Positions 47,138 through 55,648 are shown, numbered from the stretch's first letter. The stretch is DNA of 64,000 nt from Micromonospora nigra (GCF_900091585.1 NZ_FMHT01000003.1:5916001-5980000), one strand, 5' to 3'. Made by a program: numbers and translations. Notes: generated by a model not told the origin, from the letters alone.

Positions 47138-47332
47138 ATGACACGTCGGGTGGAATCGGAGCGGCGTCGCGGCGTCGTGCTGCACGTCGTCGGGTCGACC
47201 GGCGGTCGTCGTCGGGCGCCCCGCGGTGGCGGAGGCAGCCCGGTGCGGCCACGCGGCGGTCCGGTGGGGCCGCCGCGCCGCCGGGGCGACGGAAGCCGGC
47301 ACACCGAGCTACGGGGGTGGACAGATGGCTGA
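47138..47332 (+). CDS. Small Arg/Gly-rich protein ahead of DUF2267
   Basis: 64 residues, very basic and low complexity (RRRAPRGGGGSPVRPRGG). The only support is a strong ribosome site (GGAGGTG, 8 bases before ATG) and an 8-base overlap with the DUF2267 start. It may be a leader ORF that affects translation of the next gene, or chance. Confidence 0.3.
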   Translation: MTRRVESERRRGVVLHVVGSTGGRRRAPRGGGGSPVRPRGGPVGPPRRRGDGSRHTELRGWTDG

Positions 47333-47753
47333 GCAGTTGCATTCCGCGTTCGAGTCCTCCATGGACAAGACGAACGTCATCCTCAAGGAGATCGAGCAGG
47401 CGTACGGCTGGCCGAAGGAGCAACGCAACCAGTCGTACGCGGCGCTGCGCACGGTGCTGCACCTGCTGCGGGACCGGATGCCGGTGGCGGAGAGCGTCGA
47501 GTTCGCCCAGCAGCTGCCGGTGCTGGTGCGGGGCATCTACTTCGACGGCTGGCAGCCCGAGAACGTGCCGATCAAGCTGAACCGCGACGACTTCCTCTAC
47601 GAGGTCCGTCAGGGGTTCCCGTACGACGTGCAGGGCGGCCCGGAGCAGGTGGTGCGGGTGGTCCTGGACACGTTGCGCCGGCACGTGACCCAGGGCGAGT
47701 GGCAGGACGTGAAGTCCACCATGCCCGGCGACCTGGCGAAGATCATCCCTTGA
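47325..47753 (+). CDS. DUF2267 protein
   Basis: 142 residues, all-helical. LRTVLHLLRDRMPVAESVEFAQQLPVLVRGIYFDGW is the family core. DUF2267 proteins are small soluble stress-associated proteins of unknown activity. GGGGGTGG precedes ATG. Confidence 0.88.
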   Translation: MAEQLHSAFESSMDKTNVILKEIEQAYGWPKEQRNQSYAALRTVLHLLRDRMPVAESVEFAQQLPVLVRGIYFDGWQPENVPIKLNRDDFLYEVRQGFPYDVQGGPEQVVRVVLDTLRRHVTQGEWQDVKSTMPGDLAKIIP

Positions 47754-47761
47754 TCGGCAGT

Positions 47762-47802
47762 CGCCCGGGGCCGCCCGCCGTCCGGTGGGCGGCCCTCGGG
47801 CG
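47762..47802. terminator. Bidirectional terminator hairpin
   Basis: CGCCCGGGGCCGCCC pairs with GGGCGGCCCTCGGGCG (one bulge) around a 10-base loop, between the converging DUF2267 and deacetylase genes. Confidence 0.7.
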
Positions 47803-48540
47803 TCACCACAGGTCGAAGTGGAACACCTCGAAGGTCACGCCGTAGCGGACGCCGAGCCGACTGCCCGCCGGCCGGGCCAACCCCTCCAGGAACTCCTCGG
47901 CGTCGAAGCTGCCGTCACCGAGGCCGCTCAGGTACGCCTCGTGCGCCCGCAGCGAGGCCACCCCCCGGTCGAAGGTGGCGGTGACGTCGACGCCGTGGGC
48001 CGAGCGGGGCGAGGCCACCGCCCACACCTGGCGCACCCCGTTCCACGGCTCGACGCCGTCGGTGAGCTGCTCGGGAAAGATCCAGCGGTTGCCGGCGTCG
48101 CGCACCGCGTCCAGCGTCGCCCGGCCCACCGCGATGTGGTCGGCCTGGTTGAGCGTGTCCCCGCCGTCCCAGGTGTCGCGGAAGTTGTTGGTCAGCACGA
48201 TCTCCGGCCGGTGCCGGCGGACCGCCGCCGCGAGTTCCCGGCGCAGCGGCACGCCGTACTCCAGGATGCCGTCCGGCAGGCCGAGGAACTCCACCGTGTC
48301 CACGCCGACCAGCGCCGCCGACTCCCGCTGTTCGGCCTCGCGGACGACCCGGGCGCGCTGCGGTGACATCCCGTCGATGCCCGCCTCGCCGCTGGTGACC
48401 AGGCAGTAGACCAACTGCTTGCCCTGCTGCGTCCAGCGGGCCACGGCCGCCGCGCCGCCGAACTCCAGGTCGTCCGGGTGGGCCACGACAACCAGCGCAC
48501 GCTGCCAGTCCTCGGTCACCGGCTCCAGTGACTCGGTCAT
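47803..48540 (-). CDS. PIG-L/LmbE-family N-deacetylase
   Basis: 245 residues. The zinc motif AHPDDLEFGG near the N-terminus, ADHIAVGRA for the second metal ligand and the acid NNFRDTWDGGD mark the LmbE family, which removes acetyl or similar groups from amino sugars and related compounds. Relatives include MshB and Mca of mycothiol metabolism, but this sequence does not clearly match either. GGAGGTGCGG precedes the ATG. Confidence 0.86.
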   Translation of the reverse strand: MTESLEPVTEDWQRALVVVAHPDDLEFGGAAAVARWTQQGKQLVYCLVTSGEAGIDGMSPQRARVVREAEQRESAALVGVDTVEFLGLPDGILEYGVPLRRELAAAVRRHRPEIVLTNNFRDTWDGGDTLNQADHIAVGRATLDAVRDAGNRWIFPEQLTDGVEPWNGVRQVWAVASPRSAHGVDVTATFDRGVASLRAHEAYLSGLGDGSFDAEEFLEGLARPAGSRLGVRYGVTFEVFHFDLW

Positions 48541-48764
48541 CCGCACCTCCGTGCCTCGCGTCCGACCATCGTGCCACCGCCGGTGACGTCCCGCCGCCCT
48601 GCGCCGTGCGCAACCACGTCCCGACGCCGCCACGAGCCGTGGGCCACCAGCTCCGACGGCCGGCTCGACCCCGGCCGTGCGCCGTTGTCGCGGACCGGCC
48701 CGCCGAACGGCCCCGGCGGCCCGGTCCGGGCGTCTACGGTGGGTTAGAGAAGATCGAGCGCGGG

Positions 48765-48810
48765 GTACCACCCGCTGCACGAGCAACCCCGACGCACGGC
48801 GGGGTGGTAC
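48765..48810 (+). promoter_or_regulatory. Hairpin in the leader of the repeat-peptide gene
   Basis: GTACCACCCGC (48765-48775) pairs with GCGGGGTGGTAC (48799-48810), one bulge, ending 17 bases before the ATG at 48828. It could control translation or mRNA stability. Confidence 0.4.
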
Positions 48811-48827
48811 ATCCGAGGGGGGCACCG

Positions 48828-49133
48828 ATGCCACTGAACGACGACGACATGCAGACCACCGGCGGCGGCGGTCTGGAGGGCCCGGCCGACGGCGGTGCCA
48901 CGCCGGGTCACCAGGACGGTGGCGCGGACGGTGGGGCGGAGGGCCCGGCCGACGGCGGTGCGACCCCGGGTCACCAGGACGGTGGCGCGGACGGTGGGGC
49001 GGAGGGCCCGGCCGACGGCGGTGCGACCCCGGGTCACCAGGACGGTGGCGCGGACGGTGGGGCGGAGGGCCCGGCCGACGGCGGTGCGACCCCGGGTCAC
49101 CAGGACGGCGGCGCCGACGGCGGCGCACGGTAA
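48828..49133 (+). CDS. Repeat peptide: 16-residue leader plus four 21-residue repeats
   Basis: 101 residues. The leader is MPLNDDDMQTTGGGGL. Four identical 21-residue units follow, each reading EGPADGGATPGHQD then GGADGGA, and a final Arg. The composition is only Gly, Ala, Asp, Pro, Glu, Thr, His and Gln, with one His and one Gln per repeat, and no Cys, Lys or aromatic residue. GAGGGGGG lies 5 bases before ATG. The stop is 10 bases before the JmjC-type oxygenase, so the two are almost certainly cotranscribed. It resembles a precursor peptide or a repetitive substrate more than an enzyme. Confidence 0.75.
   Translation: MPLNDDDMQTTGGGGLEGPADGGATPGHQDGGADGGAEGPADGGATPGHQDGGADGGAEGPADGGATPGHQDGGADGGAEGPADGGATPGHQDGGADGGAR
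48876..49127 (+). repeat. Four tandem 63-bp in-frame repeats
   Basis: Units start at 48876, 48939, 49002 and 49065. They are nearly identical at DNA level, with a few synonymous differences mainly in the first and last units, and fully identical in the encoded 21-residue sequence. Confidence 0.9.
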
Positions 49134-49143
49134 CCGGTCCGAC

Positions 49144-50412
49144 ATGACGCATCTCGACCCGCCGGGCGGCCACGGCCGCCCGGCGGTCCCGTCCGCATCC
49201 GCCGCAGCGGCCCTGGCCCGGTGTGTCAGCGTCGAACCGGCGAAGTTCGCCACCGCCCACTGGGGGCGGACCCCGCTGCTGTCCCGGGCCGCCGAGCTGC
49301 CAGACCCCGGCTTCACCGACCTGCTCAGCCCCGCCGACGCCGACGAACTGCTCAGCCGGCGCGGGCTGCGCACCCCGTTCCTGCGCGTGGCCAAGGACGG
49401 CCAGTTGCTGCCGGCGGCGCGCTACACCGGCGGCGGCGGTGCCGGCGCCGAGATCGGCGACCAGGTTCTCGACGAGCGCATCCTGGAGCTGTACGCCGGC
49501 GGGGCGACACTCGTGCTGCAGGGCCTGCACCGCATCTGGCCCGCGTTGATCGAGTTCACTCGTGACCTGAGCACCGCCGTGGGCCAGCCGTTGCAGGTCA
49601 ACGCCTACCTCACCCCGGCCGGCAGTCAGGGTTTCGCCACCCACTACGACACCCACGACGTCTTCGTGCTCCAGGTCGACGGCCGCAAGCACTGGCGTGT
49701 CCACCCGCCGGTGCTGCCCGACCCGCTGGAGCGGCAACCGTGGGGCGGACGCGCCGACGAGGTGTCCGCCACCGCCGAGGGCGAGGCCGCGCTCGACGTG
49801 ACCCTCGAACCCGGCGACGCCCTCTACCTGCCGCGCGGTTGGCTGCACAGCGCCCAGGCGCAGGAGACCAGCTCGCTGCACCTCACCGTCGGAGTGCGCG
49901 CCCTGACCCGGTACGCCATGGTCGAGGAGCTGCTCGCGCTCGCCGCCGAGGACCGGCGACTGCGGGCCACCCTGCCCTTCGGCACCGACCTGGCCGACCC
50001 CGACGCCATCGAGCCGGAGCTGACCGAGACGGTCGAGGCGTTGCGGGACTGGCTGTGCTCCGCCGACCCGGCCGCCGTGGCCGAGCGCCTGCGGCAGCGG
50101 GCCTGGCCGGCCGCCCGGCCCGCGCCGATCCGGCCGCTGGCCCAGGCCGCCGCGCTGACCGCCGTCGACGCCGACAGCCGGGTCGCCCCGCGTGCCGGTC
50201 TGCGCTGGCGGCTGACCCGGGAGGCCGACCGGGTGGCGCTGCGCCTGTTCGACCGCACCGTCACCCTGCCCGCCTCCTGCGAGCCGGCCGTCCGCGCCCT
50301 GCTCACGGGCCCGGTGGCCCGCGTCGGTGACCTGCCGGGCCTCGACGACGACGGCGATCGCGTCACCCTCGCCCGTCGCCTGCTGCGCGAGGCCGTCCTG
50401 GTGCCGGCCTGA
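49144..50412 (+). CDS. JmjC/cupin-4 type Fe(II)/2-oxoglutarate oxygenase
   Basis: 422 residues of the ribosomal-oxygenase-like family (YcfD/RoxA, NO66, MINA53). The iron triad is His167-x-Asp169 in THYDTHDVFVLQVDGRKHW and His235 in LPRGWLHSA. FATHYDTHDVF and the C-terminal winged-helix-like part (residues ~300-420) match the family. Family members hydroxylate Arg or His in ribosomal proteins. Here the immediate upstream partner is a repeat peptide with one His per repeat, suggesting a dedicated substrate. No ribosome site precedes ATG, so translation may be coupled. The stop codon lies in a hairpin loop. Confidence 0.86.
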   Translation: MTHLDPPGGHGRPAVPSASAAAALARCVSVEPAKFATAHWGRTPLLSRAAELPDPGFTDLLSPADADELLSRRGLRTPFLRVAKDGQLLPAARYTGGGGAGAEIGDQVLDERILELYAGGATLVLQGLHRIWPALIEFTRDLSTAVGQPLQVNAYLTPAGSQGFATHYDTHDVFVLQVDGRKHWRVHPPVLPDPLERQPWGGRADEVSATAEGEAALDVTLEPGDALYLPRGWLHSAQAQETSSLHLTVGVRALTRYAMVEELLALAAEDRRLRATLPFGTDLADPDAIEPELTETVEALRDWLCSADPAAVAERLRQRAWPAARPAPIRPLAQAAALTAVDADSRVAPRAGLRWRLTREADRVALRLFDRTVTLPASCEPAVRALLTGPVARVGDLPGLDDDGDRVTLARRLLREAVLVPA

Positions 50413-50422
50413 CCGGCACCAG
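50398..50422 (+). terminator. Terminator hairpin enclosing the oxygenase stop codon
   Basis: Perfect 10-bp stem CTGGTGCCGG/CCGGCACCAG with loop CCTGA that contains the TGA stop. It also lies between convergent genes. Confidence 0.6.
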
Positions 50423-50436
50423 GGTCCACTGCGTGC

Positions 50437-51105
50437 TCAGCGCGGGGCGACGACCAGGAGCAGGAGGGTGGCGGCCAGGCCGGCGGCCACCACGACGATC
50501 ACCGGCCGGGGGGTGAGCACCGCGTGCCGGCGGTCGGCCAGCAGCTTCGCCGGCACCAGACCCGCCAGCGGGCCCAGCAGCGTCACCACCAGAGCCAGCA
50601 CCGGCAGGCCGACCGCCAGGTCACCGCCGTTGCGGTCACCGAGCGCCCGCGCACCGGCCCCGAGGGCGTACGCCACCACCGCGCCCGCCACTCCGTACAG
50701 CGCCAGCAGCGGATTCACCGCGGACGGCAGCTCGCCCGGCTGGCGGGTGCGGCGCAGCAGGTCGCGTACCCCCTCCAGCAGCGGCGTCGGGTCGCCGGTG
50801 GCCCCGTCGGCCGGGCCCGGAGGCGTGCCCGCCCGCCGCCCACCGCCGCCCAGCCGGGCGTTGAGTTCCTGCCACAGCACGGCCGCCTCCGTCTCGACCC
50901 GCTCCTGTTCCTCCCGTGCCGCCACCAGCTCCTGCTCGGCGCGGTGCAACTCGTCGTCGGCGTCCGCCACGGCGCGGTCCGCCGCCGCGCACTGCTGTGC
51001 GTACCACTCCTGCGCCTCGTCCCGCTGCTGGCGCACCCTGGTGGTCAGCTCGGCCAGCCGTCGTAGCTGAGCCGCGTACGACTCACTGGTCACCGGTTCG
51101 TTCAT
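50437..51105 (-). CDS. Coiled-coil protein with C-terminal membrane segments
   Basis: 222 residues. Residues ~1-85 form a long charged coiled coil (VRQQRDEAQEWYAQQCAAADR onwards). A Gly/Pro linker follows, then about three hydrophobic segments: LLALYGVAGAVVAYALGAGA, VGLPVLALVVTLLGPLAGL and PVIVVVAAGLAATLLLLVV. It should be anchored in the membrane with the coiled coil inside the cell. Its ATG overlaps the FtsK-like gene stop by 4 bases (ATGA), so it is the last gene of that operon. No family recognised. Confidence 0.7.
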   Translation of the reverse strand: MNEPVTSESYAAQLRRLAELTTRVRQQRDEAQEWYAQQCAAADRAVADADDELHRAEQELVAAREEQERVETEAAVLWQELNARLGGGGRRAGTPPGPADGATGDPTPLLEGVRDLLRRTRQPGELPSAVNPLLALYGVAGAVVAYALGAGARALGDRNGGDLAVGLPVLALVVTLLGPLAGLVPAKLLADRRHAVLTPRPVIVVVAAGLAATLLLLVVAPR

Positions 51106-53768
51106 CGGGACGGACCGTACGGGATGATCGTCTGCCCGGTGCGGTGCACCGCCCGGTCGAAGAACAGGCCCCGCCACGGCCGGGGATACCAGTCCGGCCC
51201 TCCCGTGCCCGGGTACAGCGACGAGCCCAGCTCTCCGCCGTGGGTGTCCAGCGCCACCCAGGCGCCGATCTGGTCGGTGCGCGCCGCCGGGCCGCCCAGG
51301 TCGGCGCGCATCCGGGCCACGCCCCGCCACCAGGCCAGCACGTGGGTGCGCCGCTCCGGCCCGTCGTGCAGGATCCGCCGCAGGTGCTCCAGACCGGAAC
51401 GACCGCCGACGCGCCCGGCGAGCGAGCCGGCCGCCGCGTCGACCGCGAACAGCAGCAGGTAGTGCGGTGCGCCGCCGCCCGAGCCACCCAACCCCTGCGC
51501 CGTCTCGGCCATCAGCTCCGCGACGGTCTCCTCGTCGTACCAGGCGGCGTCGTCGGCCAGATCCTCGTACAACGCGCGGGCCGCCGGGTCGGCGTCCGGA
51601 TCCAGGCAGGCGATGGAGAACCGGGCGCTGCCCGGCCGGTGCTGCCGGGCCAGGGAACGGGCGGCGGCGTCGAGCACCGCGCACGCCTCGTCGATCCGGG
51701 TGCCCAGCACGGCGAGGTTGCGCCCCGGCGCGCGCGGCAGCCGCATGGCGGCGGAGCGGGCCTGCACGTCGATGATCTCGCCGAGCAGGGCCACCGGCCC
51801 GCGCGGCGTACCGACCTGCGGCGCGGCCAGTGCCCGGAAGTCCGGCGCGTCGACCAACCGGGGGACGGCGTCGCCGTCGAAGAGTCGGGCCGGGGCGGCC
51901 TCGGCGGGGCGCATCCGCCACAGCCGGTGCTGCAACCCGCTCCAGGTCTCCCAGTCACCCGCCGAGGGGATCCGCGCCACCTGGTTACCCTCGGCCAGCC
52001 CGGACTCGGCGTTGACGACCGCGTGGTACTTGGGCAGCGACTGCGCGGCGTCGTTCCGCTCGGCCAGGATCCGCAGCGCCTTGGGCAGCGCGATGCGCAG
52101 GGTGAACTGGGCGACCAGCGCCGGTCGCCCCCACAACGCCTCGATGCCCCGCACGTCCTGTGAGGCCAGCACCAGGTGGATGCCCTGCGACCGGCCCCGC
52201 CGGGCCAGGTCCTCCAGCAGGTCGGCCGCCTCCCGGGCCACCGCGTCGCGGCCGGCGAGCAGCATCTGGAACTCGTCGACGACCGCCACGATCCGCGGCC
52301 AGTGCCCCGCCGGGTCCACCGCCCGCAGCTCGGCCAGCTTGGTGACCTCGTGCTTCTTCGCCGCGTCAGCGCGCCGACGCAGCTCCTCGGCGAGGAATCG
52401 CAGCAGCGCCAGGCCGAACTCCCGGTCGGTGTTGACGTTGATGCCGACCAGCCGCATGTGCGGCAGCCAGCTCGGGTCCCGCCGCCCCTGCGCGAACCGG
52501 GCGAAGGACACCCCCTCCTTGAAGTCGAGCAGGTAGAACTCCAGCTCGGCGGGGGAGTAGCGGGACGCGAGCGCGCCGATCCAGGCGAAGATCAGATTTG
52601 TCTTCCCGGTGCCGGACGGGCCGCCGATCAGGGCGTGCGGTGGGTAGTCGCCGAGGGTGAGCAGCACCGGCCGCCCGTCCGGGCCCTCCCCGATCGGCGC
52701 GGTCAGCGCGACGGCCGAATCCTCCCGCCACATCGACTCCGGCGGCGGCAGCAGATCGGTGAACGGGGTGGGTGCCGGCCCGGCACTGACCACCCGAGCC
52801 ACCTCCCGGCAGGTCAGCGTGAGCAGGGTCGCCGGGGGCGGCGGGTCGAGGCGCACCGGCAACGGGCCGATCCACGCGCCGTCGGGCTCCACCCGTACCC
52901 GCGTCACCGACGGCGCGTCCGGCAGCGCCACCCCCCACACCACCAGATGCACCCCGCACGCCGCGCCGGCCCGGACGATCCGGTCGAGCTGGCCGCGTTC
53001 GTGTCGGGACAGTTCGTCGCCGCCGAGCAGCACGGCCACCCGCCACGGTTCCGGTCGGCGGCCCGTCGCCTCGGCCAGCTCCCGCAGCGAGGCGTGCTCG
53101 CCGGCCAGCACGGTCTCGTTGATCCGGCGGATCTGCTCCACCAGGTCGTCGAGGAGCCCGCCCAGCCCGCCCGGTCCGACGAAGGTGAGCAGCCCGGCCG
53201 TGCCCAGTGGGGCGAAGCCGGCCAGGCCCCCGCCGAGCTGGTCGGGGTCGTACCCGACGAGCCGCACGGTGCCCGGCGCGCCCCGGCCCACCGCCCGCAG
53301 CAGCAGCGCCGCGACGACCGTCTCGCAGCCCCGTTCGTCGCCGGTGAGCGCGACGTGCCCGCCGTCGAGCAGCGGCAGCAGCGCGGGCACCGGTTCGGCC
53401 CCGGGCACCCGTACCGTGCCGATCCGCGCGGCGCCCGGCGGTTCGGCCCGCGACACCGGAGTGGGACGCCAACCCGCCCACTCGGCGGAACCGGCCCCGG
53501 GCGCCGCCCGCTCGGCCGCGGCGGCGGCCCGACGGGCCAGCTCGGCGATCCGGGTGGCGTGCCGGGCCTCGATCTCGGCCAGCCGGCGGTCCCGCTCGGC
53601 ACCGACCCGCTCGGGCACCACCCCTGCCGCGCGCCGCACCCGTGCCGCCCGTTCCCGGGCCGCCGCCAGGTCGGCCGACGCGGTGGCGAGGCGGGTGCGG
53701 GACGCGCCGAGCGCCTCGGCGAGCATGCCCCGGACCCGGTCGACCAGTTGGGCACGCCGGTCAGCCAT
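51102..53768 (-). CDS. FtsK/SpoIIIE-type ATPase
   Basis: 888 residues. The N-terminal ~100 residues are a coiled coil (LATASADLAAARERAARVRRA). Residues ~130-330 are a degenerate ATPase-like domain without a clear Walker A. The canonical motor domain has Walker A GGPSGTGKTNL (about 380) and Walker B VAVVDEFQMLL (about 494), with VLASQDVRGIEALWGRPALVAQFTLRIA. A further C-terminal NTPase-like fold lacks a P-loop. There are no membrane helices, unlike true FtsK. Tandem domains with only one intact site recall EccC-type secretion motors. It overlaps both neighbours. Confidence 0.82.
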   Translation of the reverse strand: MADRRAQLVDRVRGMLAEALGASRTRLATASADLAAARERAARVRRAAGVVPERVGAERDRRLAEIEARHATRIAELARRAAAAAERAAPGAGSAEWAGWRPTPVSRAEPPGAARIGTVRVPGAEPVPALLPLLDGGHVALTGDERGCETVVAALLLRAVGRGAPGTVRLVGYDPDQLGGGLAGFAPLGTAGLLTFVGPGGLGGLLDDLVEQIRRINETVLAGEHASLRELAEATGRRPEPWRVAVLLGGDELSRHERGQLDRIVRAGAACGVHLVVWGVALPDAPSVTRVRVEPDGAWIGPLPVRLDPPPPATLLTLTCREVARVVSAGPAPTPFTDLLPPPESMWREDSAVALTAPIGEGPDGRPVLLTLGDYPPHALIGGPSGTGKTNLIFAWIGALASRYSPAELEFYLLDFKEGVSFARFAQGRRDPSWLPHMRLVGINVNTDREFGLALLRFLAEELRRRADAAKKHEVTKLAELRAVDPAGHWPRIVAVVDEFQMLLAGRDAVAREAADLLEDLARRGRSQGIHLVLASQDVRGIEALWGRPALVAQFTLRIALPKALRILAERNDAAQSLPKYHAVVNAESGLAEGNQVARIPSAGDWETWSGLQHRLWRMRPAEAAPARLFDGDAVPRLVDAPDFRALAAPQVGTPRGPVALLGEIIDVQARSAAMRLPRAPGRNLAVLGTRIDEACAVLDAAARSLARQHRPGSARFSIACLDPDADPAARALYEDLADDAAWYDEETVAELMAETAQGLGGSGGGAPHYLLLFAVDAAAGSLAGRVGGRSGLEHLRRILHDGPERRTHVLAWWRGVARMRADLGGPAARTDQIGAWVALDTHGGELGSSLYPGTGGPDWYPRPWRGLFFDRAVHRTGQTIIPYGPSR

Positions 53769-54855
53769 CGACGCCCCGACGTCCCGTCGGGTCGGTGCCG
53801 GGCGGCGGTCCGGGTCGCGACGGCGGGCGCGACCACGGCGCGTCCCGCCGGGTCGCCGCACCGTCCCGCCGGGACGCGGCCTCACCGCCGGGCCGGGGCG
53901 GCGACACCCCACCGGTGGCCTGGCGCGGCGGTGCCTGGCCGGTGGCCCGGGGCCGCGTGCGATCCTCGGCCCGCCGCGGTGGGTCCGCCGGCTGCGCGGC
54001 GGTGGGCGCTGCCCGGGCGGGCAGGTCCCGGCCCAGCCGGTCGAGCAGCACGCCGGTGAGCACCCCGGCCGTGACGGCCGGATCGGCGGCGTGTGGCTGT
54101 TCCGCCTCGCCCCGCCGGGGCGGGGGCATCCGGCAGACCCGGGTGAGCAGCGTGTCGAGCACCGGCGCGGGCAGGCCGGGCAGCAGGTCACGCACCCGGC
54201 CGTCCAGCTCCCGGTGCAGCCGGGGCAGGTCGTCGGCGCGGGGCGGATGCCCCAGCAGTTCCCCGGCCAGGTTCCGCAGCAGCGGCGGCGCGACCGCCGC
54301 CAGGCCCAACCCTACGTCGGCGTGGGCGCGGCGCAGCTCGGCGTGCAGCCGGTCCCGGTCCCCGGCGCGTACGCCGCGCACCACCCGGCGCAGCAGCTCG
54401 TCGGAGTCCTCGACCCGCTCGTCGGCCTCGTCGGGTGGTCCCTCCCGCCCGCCGGTCAGCTCCGCCACCCGCACCGCCCACCAGCGGCGCAACCGCACCT
54501 CACCAGCAGGCTCCGGCGCGTCCCCGGGCGGGGCCGCCTCGCGGGGCGCGTCGTGGACGGGCTGGCGCTGCTGCTCGGCGCGGGGCGGGGGCGCGCCGTC
54601 GGGGGCGAGCCCGATCGCGGCCAGGTAGGCGGCCAGATGCTCCTGCGCGACACGCAGCGCGTATCCGGCGGTCTCGGCGTGTTCCGTGGCGGCGGACAAC
54701 TCCGGCACGCCCATCGGATTGGCCGACTCCTGCCGGACCCAGCGCAACCGCTCGGCGGCGAGCCCGAACTTCTCCAGCGCCTGGGCCAGCAGGCCCGTCG
54801 GCAGCTCCTCGGCGGCGGCGCGGACCTGCGCCCCGACATCCTCGACGATGGACAC
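53761..54855 (-). CDS. Unrecognised protein with helical head and disordered tail
   Basis: 364 residues. The N-terminus (about 1-75) is helical (EELPTGLLAQALEKFGLAAERLRWVRQE, ATEHAETAGYALRVAQEHLAAYL). A second helical region spans about 125-245 (LHRELDGRVRDLLPGLPAPVLDTLLTRVCRM). The last ~100 residues are Pro/Arg/Gly-rich and probably disordered. It starts with GTG eight bases after the previous gene and overlaps the FtsK-like ATPase by 8 bases. It is likely an adaptor of that ATPase. Confidence 0.65.
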   Translation of the reverse strand: MSIVEDVGAQVRAAAEELPTGLLAQALEKFGLAAERLRWVRQESANPMGVPELSAATEHAETAGYALRVAQEHLAAYLAAIGLAPDGAPPPRAEQQRQPVHDAPREAAPPGDAPEPAGEVRLRRWWAVRVAELTGGREGPPDEADERVEDSDELLRRVVRGVRAGDRDRLHAELRRAHADVGLGLAAVAPPLLRNLAGELLGHPPRADDLPRLHRELDGRVRDLLPGLPAPVLDTLLTRVCRMPPPRRGEAEQPHAADPAVTAGVLTGVLLDRLGRDLPARAAPTAAQPADPPRRAEDRTRPRATGQAPPRQATGGVSPPRPGGEAASRRDGAATRRDAPWSRPPSRPGPPPGTDPTGRRGVDG

Positions 54856-54863
54856 TCCGCCGC

Positions 54864-55124
54864 CTAGAGGGTCGCGACGTAGAGCTGCGCCTGCTCGACC
54901 GCGACGAGTGTGGCGGCGAGGCAATCCTCGAGTTCCTGGCTGGCCTGTGTCAGGGAGGCCTGCGCGGCCTCGACCGTCTCGTGACCGCTGCCCTCCAACG
55001 CCCCGGCCAGGGTCTGCTGTGCCTCGGACAACTTCTCGCCGGCAGCCTGCACCGCACTCTGGCCGTCGCCGATCTGTTGCAGCGCGACATCGATGGCTGC
55101 CTTGAGCTCGGCGACGCTCGCCAC
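54864..55124 (-). CDS. Small helical-hairpin protein heading the FtsK-like operon
   Basis: 86 residues, almost entirely helical and rich in Ala, Gln, Glu and Leu. Two helices of about 40 residues flank a central GSGHE turn (45-49), the overall shape of WXG100/ESAT-6 proteins but without the W-x-G motif. GTG start with AGGAGG 8 bases upstream. It is the first gene of the four-gene operon and could be its secreted or structural component. No family recognised with certainty. Confidence 0.7.
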   Translation of the reverse strand: MASVAELKAAIDVALQQIGDGQSAVQAAGEKLSEAQQTLAGALEGSGHETVEAAQASLTQASQELEDCLAATLVAVEQAQLYVATL

Positions 55125-55270
55125 GGCGGAACCTCCTGGGGGCGGGGAGGTCTCCATTAGAGCGCACTGCGGCGGACGAGAGAACATCCGCCCTGTGAGT
55201 GTTCCTGCCCTACTGACCGGTTGTCACCCGAGTGCGCCGGGAGTCCGTGAGATGGGACTTCCACGACCCG

Positions 55271-55648
55271 TCAGTCGCGCAGCCAGCGGGGGCCGTACAC
55301 CTCGGCGCCGAGCGTCGTGACCCGTTCCCGCAACCGCCGGTCGGCGGTGACCACCAGCCGCCGGCGCTCCGGCGCGGCGGCCACCAGGTCGACCACCGCG
55401 TCGTCGCCGGAACCGCTCGCGGCGACCACCCGCACCCCGTCGACCCCGGTCACGTCCCGCGCGGCACCCTCCACCACCAGCACCACCTCCACCGGCGGCG
55501 GCAGCCGTGCCGGCACCCCGCCGGCGGCCAGCGGGACGAGGGTGTCGCGCAGCCGGGCGGTGGCCCCCGCGCGGTCGCGCCACCAGCCGTCCGGGCGGGA
55601 CCCGACCACGTTGGCGGCGTCCACGATCAGCAGCGGTGTCGAGTCCAT
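55271..55648 (-). CDS. NYN/PIN-domain nuclease-like protein
   Basis: 125 residues. LLIVDAANVVGSRPDGWW supplies the first acidic site, ASGSGDDAVVDLV the second and LVVTADRRLRERV the third, matching NYN (YacP-like) RNase folds. RNA processing or decay is the likely role; the target is unknown. It is divergent from the ClpC-like gene. Confidence 0.8.
   Translation of the reverse strand: MDSTPLLIVDAANVVGSRPDGWWRDRAGATARLRDTLVPLAAGGVPARLPPPVEVVLVVEGAARDVTGVDGVRVVAASGSGDDAVVDLVAAAPERRRLVVTADRRLRERVTTLGAEVYGPRWLRD

Noticed and set aside
47803-48540. Assignment as MshB or Mca of mycothiol metabolism
   Set aside because: Only the shared LmbE motifs are visible; nothing distinguishes it as either enzyme.
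48876-49127. Regular 63-bp repeats as a possible CRISPR array
   Set aside because: There are no spacers; the units are contiguous, in frame and coding.
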